From an uncultured Prevotella sp. (GTDB taxonomy: Bacteria > Bacteroidota > Bacteroidia > Bacteroidales > Bacteroidaceae), in assembly GCA_900548195.1 (NCBI GenBank), contig URJQ01000026.1:1-26337 (forward strand): 26,337 nt of DNA, read 5' to 3'. Positions within the stretch are counted from its first letter, which is position 1. Each line of letters starts with the position of its first letter. This document shows, piece after piece, positions 7,325 through 14,579 of this stretch. A program made the translations under genes and the position numbers. The notes below the pieces were generated by a model, which had not been told where the DNA came from, ran no database searches, and was given only the letters and a program-made list of their open reading frames with translations.

Positions 7325-8185
7325 TTAATAACTTAATATCTCTACGCCGTGCTCAGTCATGACAAGGGTATGCTCCCACTGCGCTGATGGCAATTCATCC
7401 TCAGTGATTACCTCCCATCCATATTCATCGTCTGCATCAATAAAGACTTTCGGACTGCCCATATTGATCATTGGTTCGATGGTAAACACCATACCTGGCA
7501 CGAGAAGCATTCCTGTACCGCGGTAAGCATCATGCAATACCTCTGGTTCTTCATGGAATTTGAGTCCTACTCCATGTCCGCAGAGGTCTGTTACTATGCC
7601 GTAATGATATTTCTTACAATGCTTTTTGATGGCATGACCTATGTCACCTACGAATCCATAAGGCTTGGCTGCTTCCATACCTATCTCCAGGCACTCTTTT
7701 GCCACACGGACAAGCTGTTCCTTTTCCGGTGTAGTCTTTTCTCCGATGATGAACATACGGGAAGCATCAGCATAGTATCCATCCACTATTGTGGTGAAAT
7801 CGACATTGACGATATCGCCTTCTTCGAGTACATCTGACTCTTTAGGGATGCCGTGACACACCACTTCATTGATACTGGTGCATACTGACTTTGGGAAGCC
7901 TTCATAATTCAGGCAAGCAGGGATAGCATTATGATCCTTGCAATACTGCATACATATATCGTCTATCTCCTGGGTATTCATACCTGGGTGTATCTGTCGA
8001 GCTACTTCATCGAGCACTCCTGTATTGACCACACCTGAGCGACGTACGCCTTCTATCTGTTCATCTGTGAGTATCAGATCGCGAGTCGGCACGATTTTTC
8101 CTTTATTTTCCCAGTACATCACCTGTTTGTCCATCTCTGTGAGGGGTTCTCCAGGGATGCAATGCCAACGTTTCTTCTTTACCAT
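7325..8185 (-). CDS. map: Type I methionine aminopeptidase
   Basis: Removes the initiator methionine from nascent proteins. The five metal ligands of the pita-bread fold are all present by motif: D129 (VNVDF), D140 (YYADASRMF), H204 (CGHGVG), E237 (FTIEPM) and E271 (QWEHT). H111 (VCHGIP) matches the substrate-contacting histidine. At 286 residues it is about 20-35 longer than the short E. coli type because of a basic N-terminal extension (MVKKKRWHCIPGEPLTEMDK), a feature I associate with Bacteroidota homologues. It has its own promoter at 8301-8332 and lies 89 bases before tsaD, so tsaD and pncC may be cotranscribed with it. Confidence 0.97.
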   Translation of the reverse strand: MVKKKRWHCIPGEPLTEMDKQVMYWENKGKIVPTRDLILTDEQIEGVRRSGVVNTGVLDEVARQIHPGMNTQEIDDICMQYCKDHNAIPACLNYEGFPKSVCTSINEVVCHGIPKESDVLEEGDIVNVDFTTIVDGYYADASRMFIIGEKTTPEKEQLVRVAKECLEIGMEAAKPYGFVGDIGHAIKKHCKKYHYGIVTDLCGHGVGLKFHEEPEVLHDAYRGTGMLLVPGMVFTIEPMINMGSPKVFIDADDEYGWEVITEDELPSAQWEHTLVMTEHGVEILSY

Positions 8186-8300
8186 ATACCTTATTATATA
8201 TATAATTATGGAAATCAGGGAAAGTCAAGAGAAACTGGTATCACGAGCAATATCAAGGTTTCTACTCCCCTTATCCATGTCGTTTTCTATTTCCAAGGCG

Positions 8301-8332
8301 CAAAGTTACGGTTATTTTCCGAAACTTGCAAA
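8301..8332 (-). promoter_or_regulatory. Bacteroidota-type promoter of map
   Basis: On the minus strand: TTTG at 8332-8329, 20 bases, TAACTTTG at 8308-8301. It fits into the gap directly after the stop codon of the upstream membrane-protein gene (8345-8347). The predicted leader before map is about 110 bases. Confidence 0.72.
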
Positions 8333-8344
8333 TATTTCATTTAT

Positions 8345-9646
8345 TTACTCGCTTGTAAGCATTTCATAATAGTACCAGTATGTACCGAAATAAGCATCAC
8401 GCACGGCAGCATTTCGTGCCGATAAGGATGGATATTTCGCCCTGCATACGCTCAGGAAATCCTCATAATCAGCATCAAGGACATTGTCATGATAGGTCAA
8501 AACGCGCTGCGCATGTATGTGAGTGTATAGCACAAGTGCCTCACGATAATGCTTGGGTAGCTCCGACATCGGCTTCCTGGCATACCCGGATGGCGTCAAA
8601 AGCACTTCTCGAATAGAGTCTTTAGCCTCCTCTTTTCCAATCTTTCTGGCGAGAGCTTTGCGCTTTTTCTCCAAAGTTTCATGCGCTGCTTTGCGCTCTT
8701 CGTCGGTTCTCATATCGTAATAAGACCCTATTTCTTTGGCAAAAGCATAGAGGTCTCCATCAAGAAGATACGCTGTCAGCAAGTAATCATCGACTGATGG
8801 CTTTGCCATTTTCCTTTTCTGAAGCAACTTAAAGAAATCCTTAACCTCAGCAATCTTAAATCCCGGAGCCGCTCCGAGATGCTGCCAAAGCACACTATCG
8901 GGACTAAAAGCGAGTCTATTAGCACGCGATTCCGCAGGAAGCAATGCCCTCGAACCGCCACAAAGCGGATAAGTGAACAGTTCTTCTCCAAGTTGCCCTT
9001 TCTTGGAAAGGGAGTAAGCTCGCATCATTGTCATCACGGAGTCTGTCTCCCAATCCTTATCTGCCACGAGCAATGCTTTGCTGTATTGCCTATGTGACAC
9101 ATATCTCTCCATCTTCAGTCTGTTATGAAGCTCCCTGTCCGTATTGCCCATTGCGCAACAAAGGCAGAACATTGCCACCATAATGCCCATATTCATCCAT
9201 GATGCCTGCGAAAATAGCGTCACACTTTCAAGCGGCGTCTCATAAGGACGATACTTATTGAGTTGTCTTGCCACAACGACAAAAGCCAAAAGCAATATGA
9301 CAGTCAATAATGTTTCCCATCCTACCGTCACCCTTCCGTCTGGTTCGAGATGCCCACTCGTCAGTGCGCCGAGCAAAACGAGGGAGGGAAAGTACGTGAG
9401 ACTACGCACTCGTTTCGGGAAATCCGTAATGGATGATACTGCAAGATGTACGAGAAAGAACACCACTGTCAGCAGGACTGCGCCCACCAACCTATCATAA
9501 TGTGTCTGTCCATCCGACCATGCAAACTGCGAGAGCGCAAGTAAATCTGCCTGCAAGAAATACAGGTAGCAGAACACGAAGATTATAAAAGCAATAGCAC
9601 ACGTTGTCGTTATGGCAACGGTGCTACTCTTGACATTTGATGACAT
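8345..9646 (-). CDS. Polytopic membrane protein with helical C-terminal domain (DUF6057-like)
   Basis: A 433-residue protein. The first 170 residues hold about five hydrophobic segments (near 10-32, 53-72, 84-97, 110-127 and 150-168). The remaining 260 are soluble, helical and charged, with short paired helices that look TPR-like (for example the RQYSKALLVADKDWE and YLLTAYLLDGDLYAFAKEIG regions). I recognise the general form from Bacteroides/Prevotella proteins annotated DUF6057, but I cannot confirm the family without a search, and no function is known to me. It starts 14 bases after the glgB stop codon and is therefore the third gene of the YhcH-glgB operon. A link to glycogen or envelope metabolism would be inference from position only. 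Confidence 0.75.
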   Translation of the reverse strand: MSSNVKSSTVAITTTCAIAFIIFVFCYLYFLQADLLALSQFAWSDGQTHYDRLVGAVLLTVVFFLVHLAVSSITDFPKRVRSLTYFPSLVLLGALTSGHLEPDGRVTVGWETLLTVILLLAFVVVARQLNKYRPYETPLESVTLFSQASWMNMGIMVAMFCLCCAMGNTDRELHNRLKMERYVSHRQYSKALLVADKDWETDSVMTMMRAYSLSKKGQLGEELFTYPLCGGSRALLPAESRANRLAFSPDSVLWQHLGAAPGFKIAEVKDFFKLLQKRKMAKPSVDDYLLTAYLLDGDLYAFAKEIGSYYDMRTDEERKAAHETLEKKRKALARKIGKEEAKDSIREVLLTPSGYARKPMSELPKHYREALVLYTHIHAQRVLTYHDNVLDADYEDFLSVCRAKYPSLSARNAAVRDAYFGTYWYYYEMLTSE

Positions 9647-9660
9647 TGATTATAAACTAA

Positions 9661-11742
9661 TTAGTTTTTGCGGAGTACTACTGCTGAACGAGCAGGGATA
9701 TAGAGCTTCAACCACTCTTTCTTATCCTTGACGTATAGTCCATCGTAGGTAGTAAGGTGAGTAAGCGTGTCGTCTGACAGGCCATTACCTCCAAATTCCT
9801 TCGCATCTGTATTGAGAACAACGCTATACGAACCAGTTGGCACGAGGAAACCGTAGTCTGTATAAGAACGATTCGGCGAGAAATTGAATACGAAGATAAG
9901 GTCACCACGTGAGAATGCGAGCACCTGGTCTCCGTCATTATGCCATATTTCCTGCACTGGGGTCTTGTTGAAGTTCTTCTCACTCTTGATGACATTGAGC
10001 ATTGCGCGATCAAAATCACCAAGATAGTGATAACATAGCTCCTTATTATCCACAAGGTTCCACTGTCTGCGAGCATATTTATGACTCCAACCATTACCCT
10101 CACGAGGGAAGTCTATCCATTCAGGATGACCAAACTCATTGCCCATAAAGTTGAGATAACCACCATTCATGGTAGAGGCTGTCACGAGACGTATCATCTT
10201 ATGCAATGCTATGCCACGGTGAACCGCATCATTCTCATCGCCTTTCTTGAAATGCCAGTACATATCCGAGTCGATAAGACGGAAAATAATGGTCTTGTCG
10301 CCCACGAGTGCCTGGTCATGCGACTCCGCGTATGAGATGGTCTTCTCATCCTTTCTGCGGTCAGTCAGCTTCCAGAATATATCGAATGCACCCCAGTCTT
10401 CATCCTTCTTCTCCTTGATCATCTTAATCCAATAGTCTGGTATTCCCATTGCAAGGCGATAGTCGAAGCCCATGCCACCATCATCAAACTTTGCAGCGAG
10501 TCCTGGCATTCCTGACATTTCCTCTGCTATGGTTATAGCATTCTTGTTTACTTGATGCACGAGGATATTGGAAAGCGCGAGATAGCACATTGCATTATCA
10601 TCTTCTCCGCCATTGAAGTAGTCTCCATATCCACAGAAATCCTGTCCAAGTCCGTGGTTATAATACAGCATTGAGGTAACTCCATCATAACGGAATCCAT
10701 CAAAATGGAACTCGGTAAGCCAATATTTACAGTTGGAAAGCAGGAAATGCGTCACCTGATCCTTACCATAATCGAAGCAGAGAGAGTCCCACTGATTATG
10801 CTCACGACGGTCTCCTGGATAGAAATACTGATTTGGATCGCCACAGAGATTGCCAAGTCCTTCATTCTCATTCTTCACGGCATGTGAATGTACGAGGTCC
10901 ATTATGACTGCGATGCCATGCTTATGAGCCTCATCTATAAGGGCTTTCAGTTCTTCTGGAGTACCAAAACGACTTGAAGGAGCGAAGAAATTGCTCACAT
11001 GATAACCAAAAGAACCATAGTATGGATGCTCCTGTATTGCCATCAACTGGATGCAATTATATCCATCCTCGATGATGCGAGGCAGCACATTCTCCTTAAA
11101 CTCTGTATAACTGCCCACTTTCTCTGCATCCTGAGCCATGCCTACATGTGCTTCGTAGATTAGAAGTGGATTTTTTGTTGGTTTGAAAGTCTTCTTTTTC
11201 CAGACATATTCATGCTCTGGAGCCCACACCTGTGCCGAGAACACCTTGGTGACATCATCCTGCACGACGCGTCTGCACCATGCAGGAATACGCTCTCCCT
11301 GTCCTCCTTCCCAGTGTACGGACATCTTATAAAGCTGCCCATGCTGCATTGTCTTGGCTGGAAGCTTCAGTTCCCAGTTGTCAGAATTCTTTATTCGCTT
11401 GGCAGCAAATTTCTTTTCTTCCTTCCAACCGTTGAAATCTCCTATGAGATAAATCTCTGTAGCATTTGGAGCCCACTCACGGAACACCCATCTACCTTTA
11501 TCGTCACGGTGAAGTCCGTAATATTCATGACCGTTGGCAAACTCTGACAATGTCATCTTTCCATTATTTGTAAGACGATTCATCATCCATAAAGCATGGT
11601 CATGACGACCACAAATCGCTGTCTCATAAGGCTCAAGCCAAGGGTCAGCAGCCACGATGCCTATATGTCGCGGTGCTTTCTTGACCGTCTTACGTGCCTT
11701 TGTCGCCTTTGCAGTCTTGGCAGTTTTCTTTTTTTCCACCAT
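9661..11742 (-). CDS. glgB: 1,4-alpha-glucan branching enzyme, eukaryote-like GH13 type
   Basis: A 693-residue glycogen branching enzyme. An N-terminal CBM48-type domain (about 75-175; REWAPNATEIYLIGDFNGW) precedes the GH13 barrel. Conserved regions are MDLVHSHA (281-288), GFRYDGVTSMLY with nucleophile D353, AEEMSGMPG with acid/base E407, and AESHDQALVGD with D476. The wording of these motifs is that of the plant, animal and fungal enzymes (GH13_8), not of E. coli GlgB. The first 26 residues are an unusual tail rich in Lys, Ala and Thr. The gene follows YhcH by 20 bases and precedes the DUF6057-like gene by 14. No glgA or glgC is in view. Confidence 0.95.
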   Translation of the reverse strand: MVEKKKTAKTAKATKARKTVKKAPRHIGIVAADPWLEPYETAICGRHDHALWMMNRLTNNGKMTLSEFANGHEYYGLHRDDKGRWVFREWAPNATEIYLIGDFNGWKEEKKFAAKRIKNSDNWELKLPAKTMQHGQLYKMSVHWEGGQGERIPAWCRRVVQDDVTKVFSAQVWAPEHEYVWKKKTFKPTKNPLLIYEAHVGMAQDAEKVGSYTEFKENVLPRIIEDGYNCIQLMAIQEHPYYGSFGYHVSNFFAPSSRFGTPEELKALIDEAHKHGIAVIMDLVHSHAVKNENEGLGNLCGDPNQYFYPGDRREHNQWDSLCFDYGKDQVTHFLLSNCKYWLTEFHFDGFRYDGVTSMLYYNHGLGQDFCGYGDYFNGGEDDNAMCYLALSNILVHQVNKNAITIAEEMSGMPGLAAKFDDGGMGFDYRLAMGIPDYWIKMIKEKKDEDWGAFDIFWKLTDRRKDEKTISYAESHDQALVGDKTIIFRLIDSDMYWHFKKGDENDAVHRGIALHKMIRLVTASTMNGGYLNFMGNEFGHPEWIDFPREGNGWSHKYARRQWNLVDNKELCYHYLGDFDRAMLNVIKSEKNFNKTPVQEIWHNDGDQVLAFSRGDLIFVFNFSPNRSYTDYGFLVPTGSYSVVLNTDAKEFGGNGLSDDTLTHLTTYDGLYVKDKKEWLKLYIPARSAVVLRKN

Positions 11743-11762
11743 AATAGCAGTATTTTAGGACG

Positions 11763-12212
11763 TTAGCAAACTTTCACTTTGAAGATAGCCTTCTTCACCT
11801 GTGGTGCTGCACAGATACATGGTGCATGACCATCCTGTGGGAAGAAGATTGCCATCATGCCTGGACGACAAGTCACATAGCTCGATCCTGGTACACCTGG
11901 ATACTTTGTAATATCCTTCTCTGCATTGTACTCTGCTTCTGGAAGGTCTTCGAGAGGGAGGTAACCATAGGTCTCTTCCTCATCGAGAGGAATCTGAATG
12001 TCAATCATCTCGACATGAGTCTCCATCACAGCCTCATCAGGTGTCTTGCCTTTTGCAGTAGTGATATTGACGAAAAGGTCCTTATCTTGGATGTAATGCT
12101 TGCCTTCTTCCATTGTTGCGAGGTCGTGCTCTGCTATATACTTTACCACCTCAGCAAAGAGAGGATTCATTCCTACATAGTTCTTGAGGTTTTCAATTGT
12201 GTCTATTACCAT
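11763..12212 (-). CDS. YhcH/YjgK/YiaL family cupin-type protein
   Basis: A 149-residue protein of the YhcH/YjgK/YiaL (DUF386) family, which adopts a cupin-like beta-sandwich and is often found in sugar-catabolic operons; its exact reaction is not settled. Recognisable segments are HVEMIDIQIPLDEEETYGY in the middle and PGMMAIFFPQDGHAPCIC near the end, the latter holding the conserved Asp-His metal-site region. It is the first gene of the operon with glgB (20-base gap), so a role on a sugar released in or feeding glycogen metabolism is plausible. A TAGCTTTG -7 box lies about 48 bases upstream. Confidence 0.9.
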   Translation of the reverse strand: MVIDTIENLKNYVGMNPLFAEVVKYIAEHDLATMEEGKHYIQDKDLFVNITTAKGKTPDEAVMETHVEMIDIQIPLDEEETYGYLPLEDLPEAEYNAEKDITKYPGVPGSSYVTCRPGMMAIFFPQDGHAPCICAAPQVKKAIFKVKVC

Positions 12213-12259
12213 AATCTAAGTTGATTTTTTGGGGTTGTTGTTTTATTTTTTCTTAATGT

Positions 12260-12267
12260 CAAAGCTA
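12260..12267 (-). promoter_or_regulatory. Probable -7 box upstream of the YhcH-glgB operon
   Basis: TAGCTTTG on the minus strand matches TAnnTTTG. No TTTG is found 19-21 bases further upstream, so the promoter is incomplete and may need an activator, or the match may be chance. Confidence 0.4.
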
Positions 12268-12316
12268 TGAGGATGTATTCCGATTGTAATCTCATGAATA
12301 CATAAACAAGTGATTA

Positions 12317-13426
12317 TCACTTTACTTCTCGCATTCCCTGAACATACATTCCAGTAGCTGTAACATTGCCATTACTGTCTTTTTCCACAAAGTTTCCATC
12401 GCGGAGGTCATCCTTATAGGCTCCCTCGAAGCGTGTTCCGTCCTTCGTTTCTTCTATTGCCTTACCGTTGCGCTTGCCATTCTTGTAGATACCGCGGAAT
12501 TTTGAGCCGTCAGCATAATGGATTATTATATCACCGTCAAGGTTGCCACCACGGAATGTGCCGTCATAGACGTCGCCATTCTTGCGCACTATCTTGCCTT
12601 TTCCATTGGCTTTATCCGACTTCCACTGTCCTGTATATGTATCGCCATTGCGCCATGTGTAAGTGCCCTGTCCGTCTTTGTCACCATCCACGAAATGACC
12701 TACATACTTATCTCCGTTAGCACACTTGAATACTCCTTCGCCAGTGCGCTCGCCCTGCACGTAATCACCTTCATAGACGTCGCCATTATGAAACTTATAT
12801 ATACCGCGACCATCCTGAATATCATTACGCCACTGACCGATATATAAGTCTCCGGAAGCGTATTTGAACTCTCCTTTGCCTGAACGCTGATTGGCAACCC
12901 ACTGTCCATCGTAAGTGGTTCCATCGTTCCAGTCGAAGAATCCTTTGCCATGCTTCATGTCATTCTGCCATTCTCCGTTGTAGAAAGCACCGCCGGAATA
13001 GGTGTATTTTCCTTTTCCATGACGCTTATCCTGCTGCCAGTCGCCTTCATACTTGTCGCCGTTGTAGTAATACATCGTACCGCGTCCCTGCTGATAGTCA
13101 CGAAACCACAATCCGTCATAGCGATTATTATTGGCAAAATAATAGATACCCTTGCCGTGCTGCTGGTCTTGGAACCACTGGCCTTCATATTTCTCTCCAT
13201 CAGAAAACTGATAGACTCCGAAGCCCTGTCGCTTTCCCTTGACATATTCACCTTCAAAGGTATCTCCATTCTTAAATCTCGCAAAGCCCTTGCCATTTGG
13301 TTTGCCTGACACCATCTCTCCACGATATTCTGCACCATCGTGAGTGATACATGAACCGAGTGAAACCTTTTGGGCAAAAAGGTTTAGCGATGCTCCAAGC
13401 AATATGATAGTTAGTACTTTTTTCAC
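12317..13426 (-). CDS. Exported MORN-repeat protein
   Basis: A 369-residue protein. The first 19 residues (MKKVLTIILLGASLNLFAQ) are a clear Sec signal peptide ending in Phe-Ala-Gln, common in this phylum. The rest is about 14 consecutive 23-residue MORN repeats of the type GDxYEGxWxxxxxxGxGxYxxxN, from HDGAEYRGE to GTRFEGAYK, plus one degenerate unit at the end. No enzymatic domain is attached. MORN repeats form an elongated beta-hairpin sheet used for protein or lipid contacts, so an envelope scaffold role is the most that can be inferred. It has its own promoter (13454-13485) and no partner gene nearby; kdsB diverges from it. Confidence 0.93.
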   Translation of the reverse strand: MKKVLTIILLGASLNLFAQKVSLGSCITHDGAEYRGEMVSGKPNGKGFARFKNGDTFEGEYVKGKRQGFGVYQFSDGEKYEGQWFQDQQHGKGIYYFANNNRYDGLWFRDYQQGRGTMYYYNGDKYEGDWQQDKRHGKGKYTYSGGAFYNGEWQNDMKHGKGFFDWNDGTTYDGQWVANQRSGKGEFKYASGDLYIGQWRNDIQDGRGIYKFHNGDVYEGDYVQGERTGEGVFKCANGDKYVGHFVDGDKDGQGTYTWRNGDTYTGQWKSDKANGKGKIVRKNGDVYDGTFRGGNLDGDIIIHYADGSKFRGIYKNGKRNGKAIEETKDGTRFEGAYKDDLRDGNFVEKDSNGNVTATGMYVQGMREVK

Positions 13427-13453
13427 GCTAATACTTATTTTTCAAATTCGTTA

Positions 13454-13485
13454 CAAATTTACGAAGAAAATATGATACTAACAAA
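13454..13485 (-). promoter_or_regulatory. Bacteroidota-type promoter of the MORN-repeat gene
   Basis: On the minus strand: TTTG at 13485-13482, 20 bases, TAAATTTG at 13461-13454. It lies 28 bases before the ATG, giving a short leader of roughly 20 bases. Confidence 0.72.
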
Positions 13486-13534
13486 AAAATAGGTGATATT
13501 TTAAAAATTAAAAACATTTTATGACACAGAATAT

Positions 13535-13562
13535 TTTGTTATCCATAATTTTACTACCTTTG
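13535..13562 (+). promoter_or_regulatory. Bacteroidota-type promoter of kdsB
   Basis: TTTG at 13535-13538, 16 bases, TACCTTTG at 13555-13562. The -7 box is perfect; the spacing is a few bases shorter than in the other promoters of the window. The leader to the kdsB ATG is about 130 bases. It contains an inverted repeat (TTGTTTTG 13599-13606, CAAAACAA 13623-13630) and the AAACAACA array. Confidence 0.65.
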
Positions 13563-13662
13563 TCGAGGAAATGGTTAGGTGGCGTTTTTGCGGTTTAGTT
13601 GTTTTGCCTTCGGATGAAAAGACAAAACAAACAAGACCATGCAAGCAACAAAACTACCTACC

Positions 13663-13694
13663 AAACAACAAAACAACAAAACAACAAAACAACA
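13663..13694 (+). repeat. Four tandem copies of AAACAACA directly before the kdsB start codon
   Basis: Four perfect 8-base units cover 13663-13694; ACAA and then the ATG at 13699 follow. The frame is open through the array (encoding Gln/Asn/Lys/Thr), but the array is better read as an unstructured, A-rich translation-initiation region. Because the unit is 8 bases, copy-number changes would shift the distance between upstream signals and the ATG without altering the protein. Confidence 0.85.
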
Positions 13695-13698
13695 ACAA

Positions 13699-14445
13699 AT
13701 GAAATTCATAGGAATAATCCCAGCCCGCTACGCATCAACGCGCTTTCCGGGAAAACCTCTTGCTATTCTCGGTGGCAAGACGGTAATTCAGCGTGTTTAC
13801 GAAAAAGTATCTGAATGCCTCAAAGCTGCTTATGTGGCTACTGATGATGAGCGCATCTTCGATCATGTGAAATCATGGGGCGGAAACGTCGTTATGACTT
13901 CGCCAAACCATAAGAGTGGCACTGATAGAATTGAGGAAGCCATTGAGAAAATCGGTGGTGATTTCGACGTTATCATCAATATTCAGGGCGATGAACCTTT
14001 CATCCAGAAGAGCCAAATCGAGGAGGTCTGCCATTGCTTTGATGACGCTGATACTCAGATTGCTACGCTCGGCATTCCTTTCAAGAGCGACATCGACGTG
14101 ATAAGCAATGCCAACTCGCCAAAAATCATTCTCGACAATAGGCATTTCGCCATGTATTTCAGCCGTTCTGTCATTCCTTTCATCCGTGGAAAGGAGACTA
14201 AGGAATGGCCTCTCGCCTACCCTTACCTCAAGCATATTGGTCTCTATGCTTATCGTCGCGAGGTCCTTCGCGAGATAACATCTCTGCCTCAGTCATCTCT
14301 TGAGATTGCTGAAAGTCTTGAGCAGTTGCGTTGGTTGCAGAATGGCTACAAGATTAAGGTTGGCACCACCGACGTTGAAACCATCGGCATCGACACTCCT
14401 GAGGATCTTGCTAATGCTGAAAAGGCTCTGCAGAAAGAGCAGTAA
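13699..14445 (+). CDS. kdsB: 3-deoxy-manno-octulosonate cytidylyltransferase (CMP-Kdo synthetase)
   Basis: Activates Kdo with CTP for lipid A inner-core synthesis in the cytoplasm. From the ATG at 13699 the product is 248 residues, the same length as E. coli KdsB. It begins MKFIGIIPARYASTRFPGKP, the family's nucleotide-binding signature. INIQGDEPFI, the ARYASTR arginines and TVDVETIGIDTPEDL-like end (here GTTDVETIGIDTPEDL) are all as expected. An upstream in-frame ATG at 13639 would add 20 residues made almost wholly of the AAACAACA repeat and is rejected. The gene stands alone, with a hairpin 10 bases after its stop codon. Confidence 0.97.
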   Translation: MKFIGIIPARYASTRFPGKPLAILGGKTVIQRVYEKVSECLKAAYVATDDERIFDHVKSWGGNVVMTSPNHKSGTDRIEEAIEKIGGDFDVIINIQGDEPFIQKSQIEEVCHCFDDADTQIATLGIPFKSDIDVISNANSPKIILDNRHFAMYFSRSVIPFIRGKETKEWPLAYPYLKHIGLYAYRREVLREITSLPQSSLEIAESLEQLRWLQNGYKIKVGTTDVETIGIDTPEDLANAEKALQKEQ

Positions 14446-14455
14446 CATAAGAATA

Positions 14456-14495
14456 GCTCCTTGCATCCGCCCGTTAAGCAGCGGATACAAGGAGC
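14456..14495 (+). terminator. Strong hairpin after kdsB, related to the dispersed palindrome family
   Basis: GCTCCTTG (14456-14463) with CAAGGAGC (14488-14495), then ATCCGC (14465-14470) with GCGGAT (14481-14486), form a 14-base-pair stem with one C/A mismatch and a 10-base loop. It starts 10 bases after the kdsB stop codon, so it very likely ends or protects that transcript, though no good T-run follows. The inner part TCCGCCCGTTA...GCGGATACAAG resembles the core of the intergenic hairpin family (TCCGCCGCGTTAC...GCGGATATAAG), so it is probably a diverged member. Confidence 0.65.
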
Positions 14496-14509
14496 CATCA
14501 ATCACCATT

Positions 14510-14537
14510 TTCACTCTTCACTTTTCACTCTTCACTC
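14510..14537 (+). repeat. Heptamer array (four TTCACTY units), element copy A
   Basis: TTCACTC, TTCACTT, TTCACTC, TTCACTC in perfect register. CAAGAAAAGG and the hairpin at 14557-14574 follow. The same arrangement recurs at 17715-17749 with five units. Confidence 0.85.
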
Positions 14538-14554
14538 ACAAGAAAAGGCCACTG

Positions 14555-14576
14555 TGTCCGCCGTTACCGGCGGATA
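14555..14576 (+). repeat. Dispersed intergenic palindrome, copy A
   Basis: TCCGCCG (14557-14563) pairs with CGGCGGA (14568-14574) around the loop TTAC; a T-A pair and a G-T wobble extend the stem to 9 pairs. TATAA follows, and the TGA stop codon of the TonB receptor gene (minus strand, 14582-14580) starts four bases beyond the stem. This copy lacks the CG dinucleotide that makes the loop CGTTAC in the other copies. Confidence 0.85.
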
Positions 14577-14579
14577 TAA

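Noticed and set aside
12955..13377. 140-residue open frame overlapping the MORN-repeat gene in another frame
   Set aside because: It arises from the 69-base repeat structure of the MORN gene and has no independent start signal or domain.
13539..13547. DnaA-box-like TTATCCATA
   Set aside because: A single site with one mismatch, inside the kdsB promoter spacer, without further boxes or dnaA/dnaN nearby; no support for an origin.
13639..13698. N-terminal extension of KdsB starting at an upstream ATG
   Set aside because: It encodes a Gln/Asn/Thr/Lys run from the AAACAACA array; the ATG at 13699 gives the exact family length and start.
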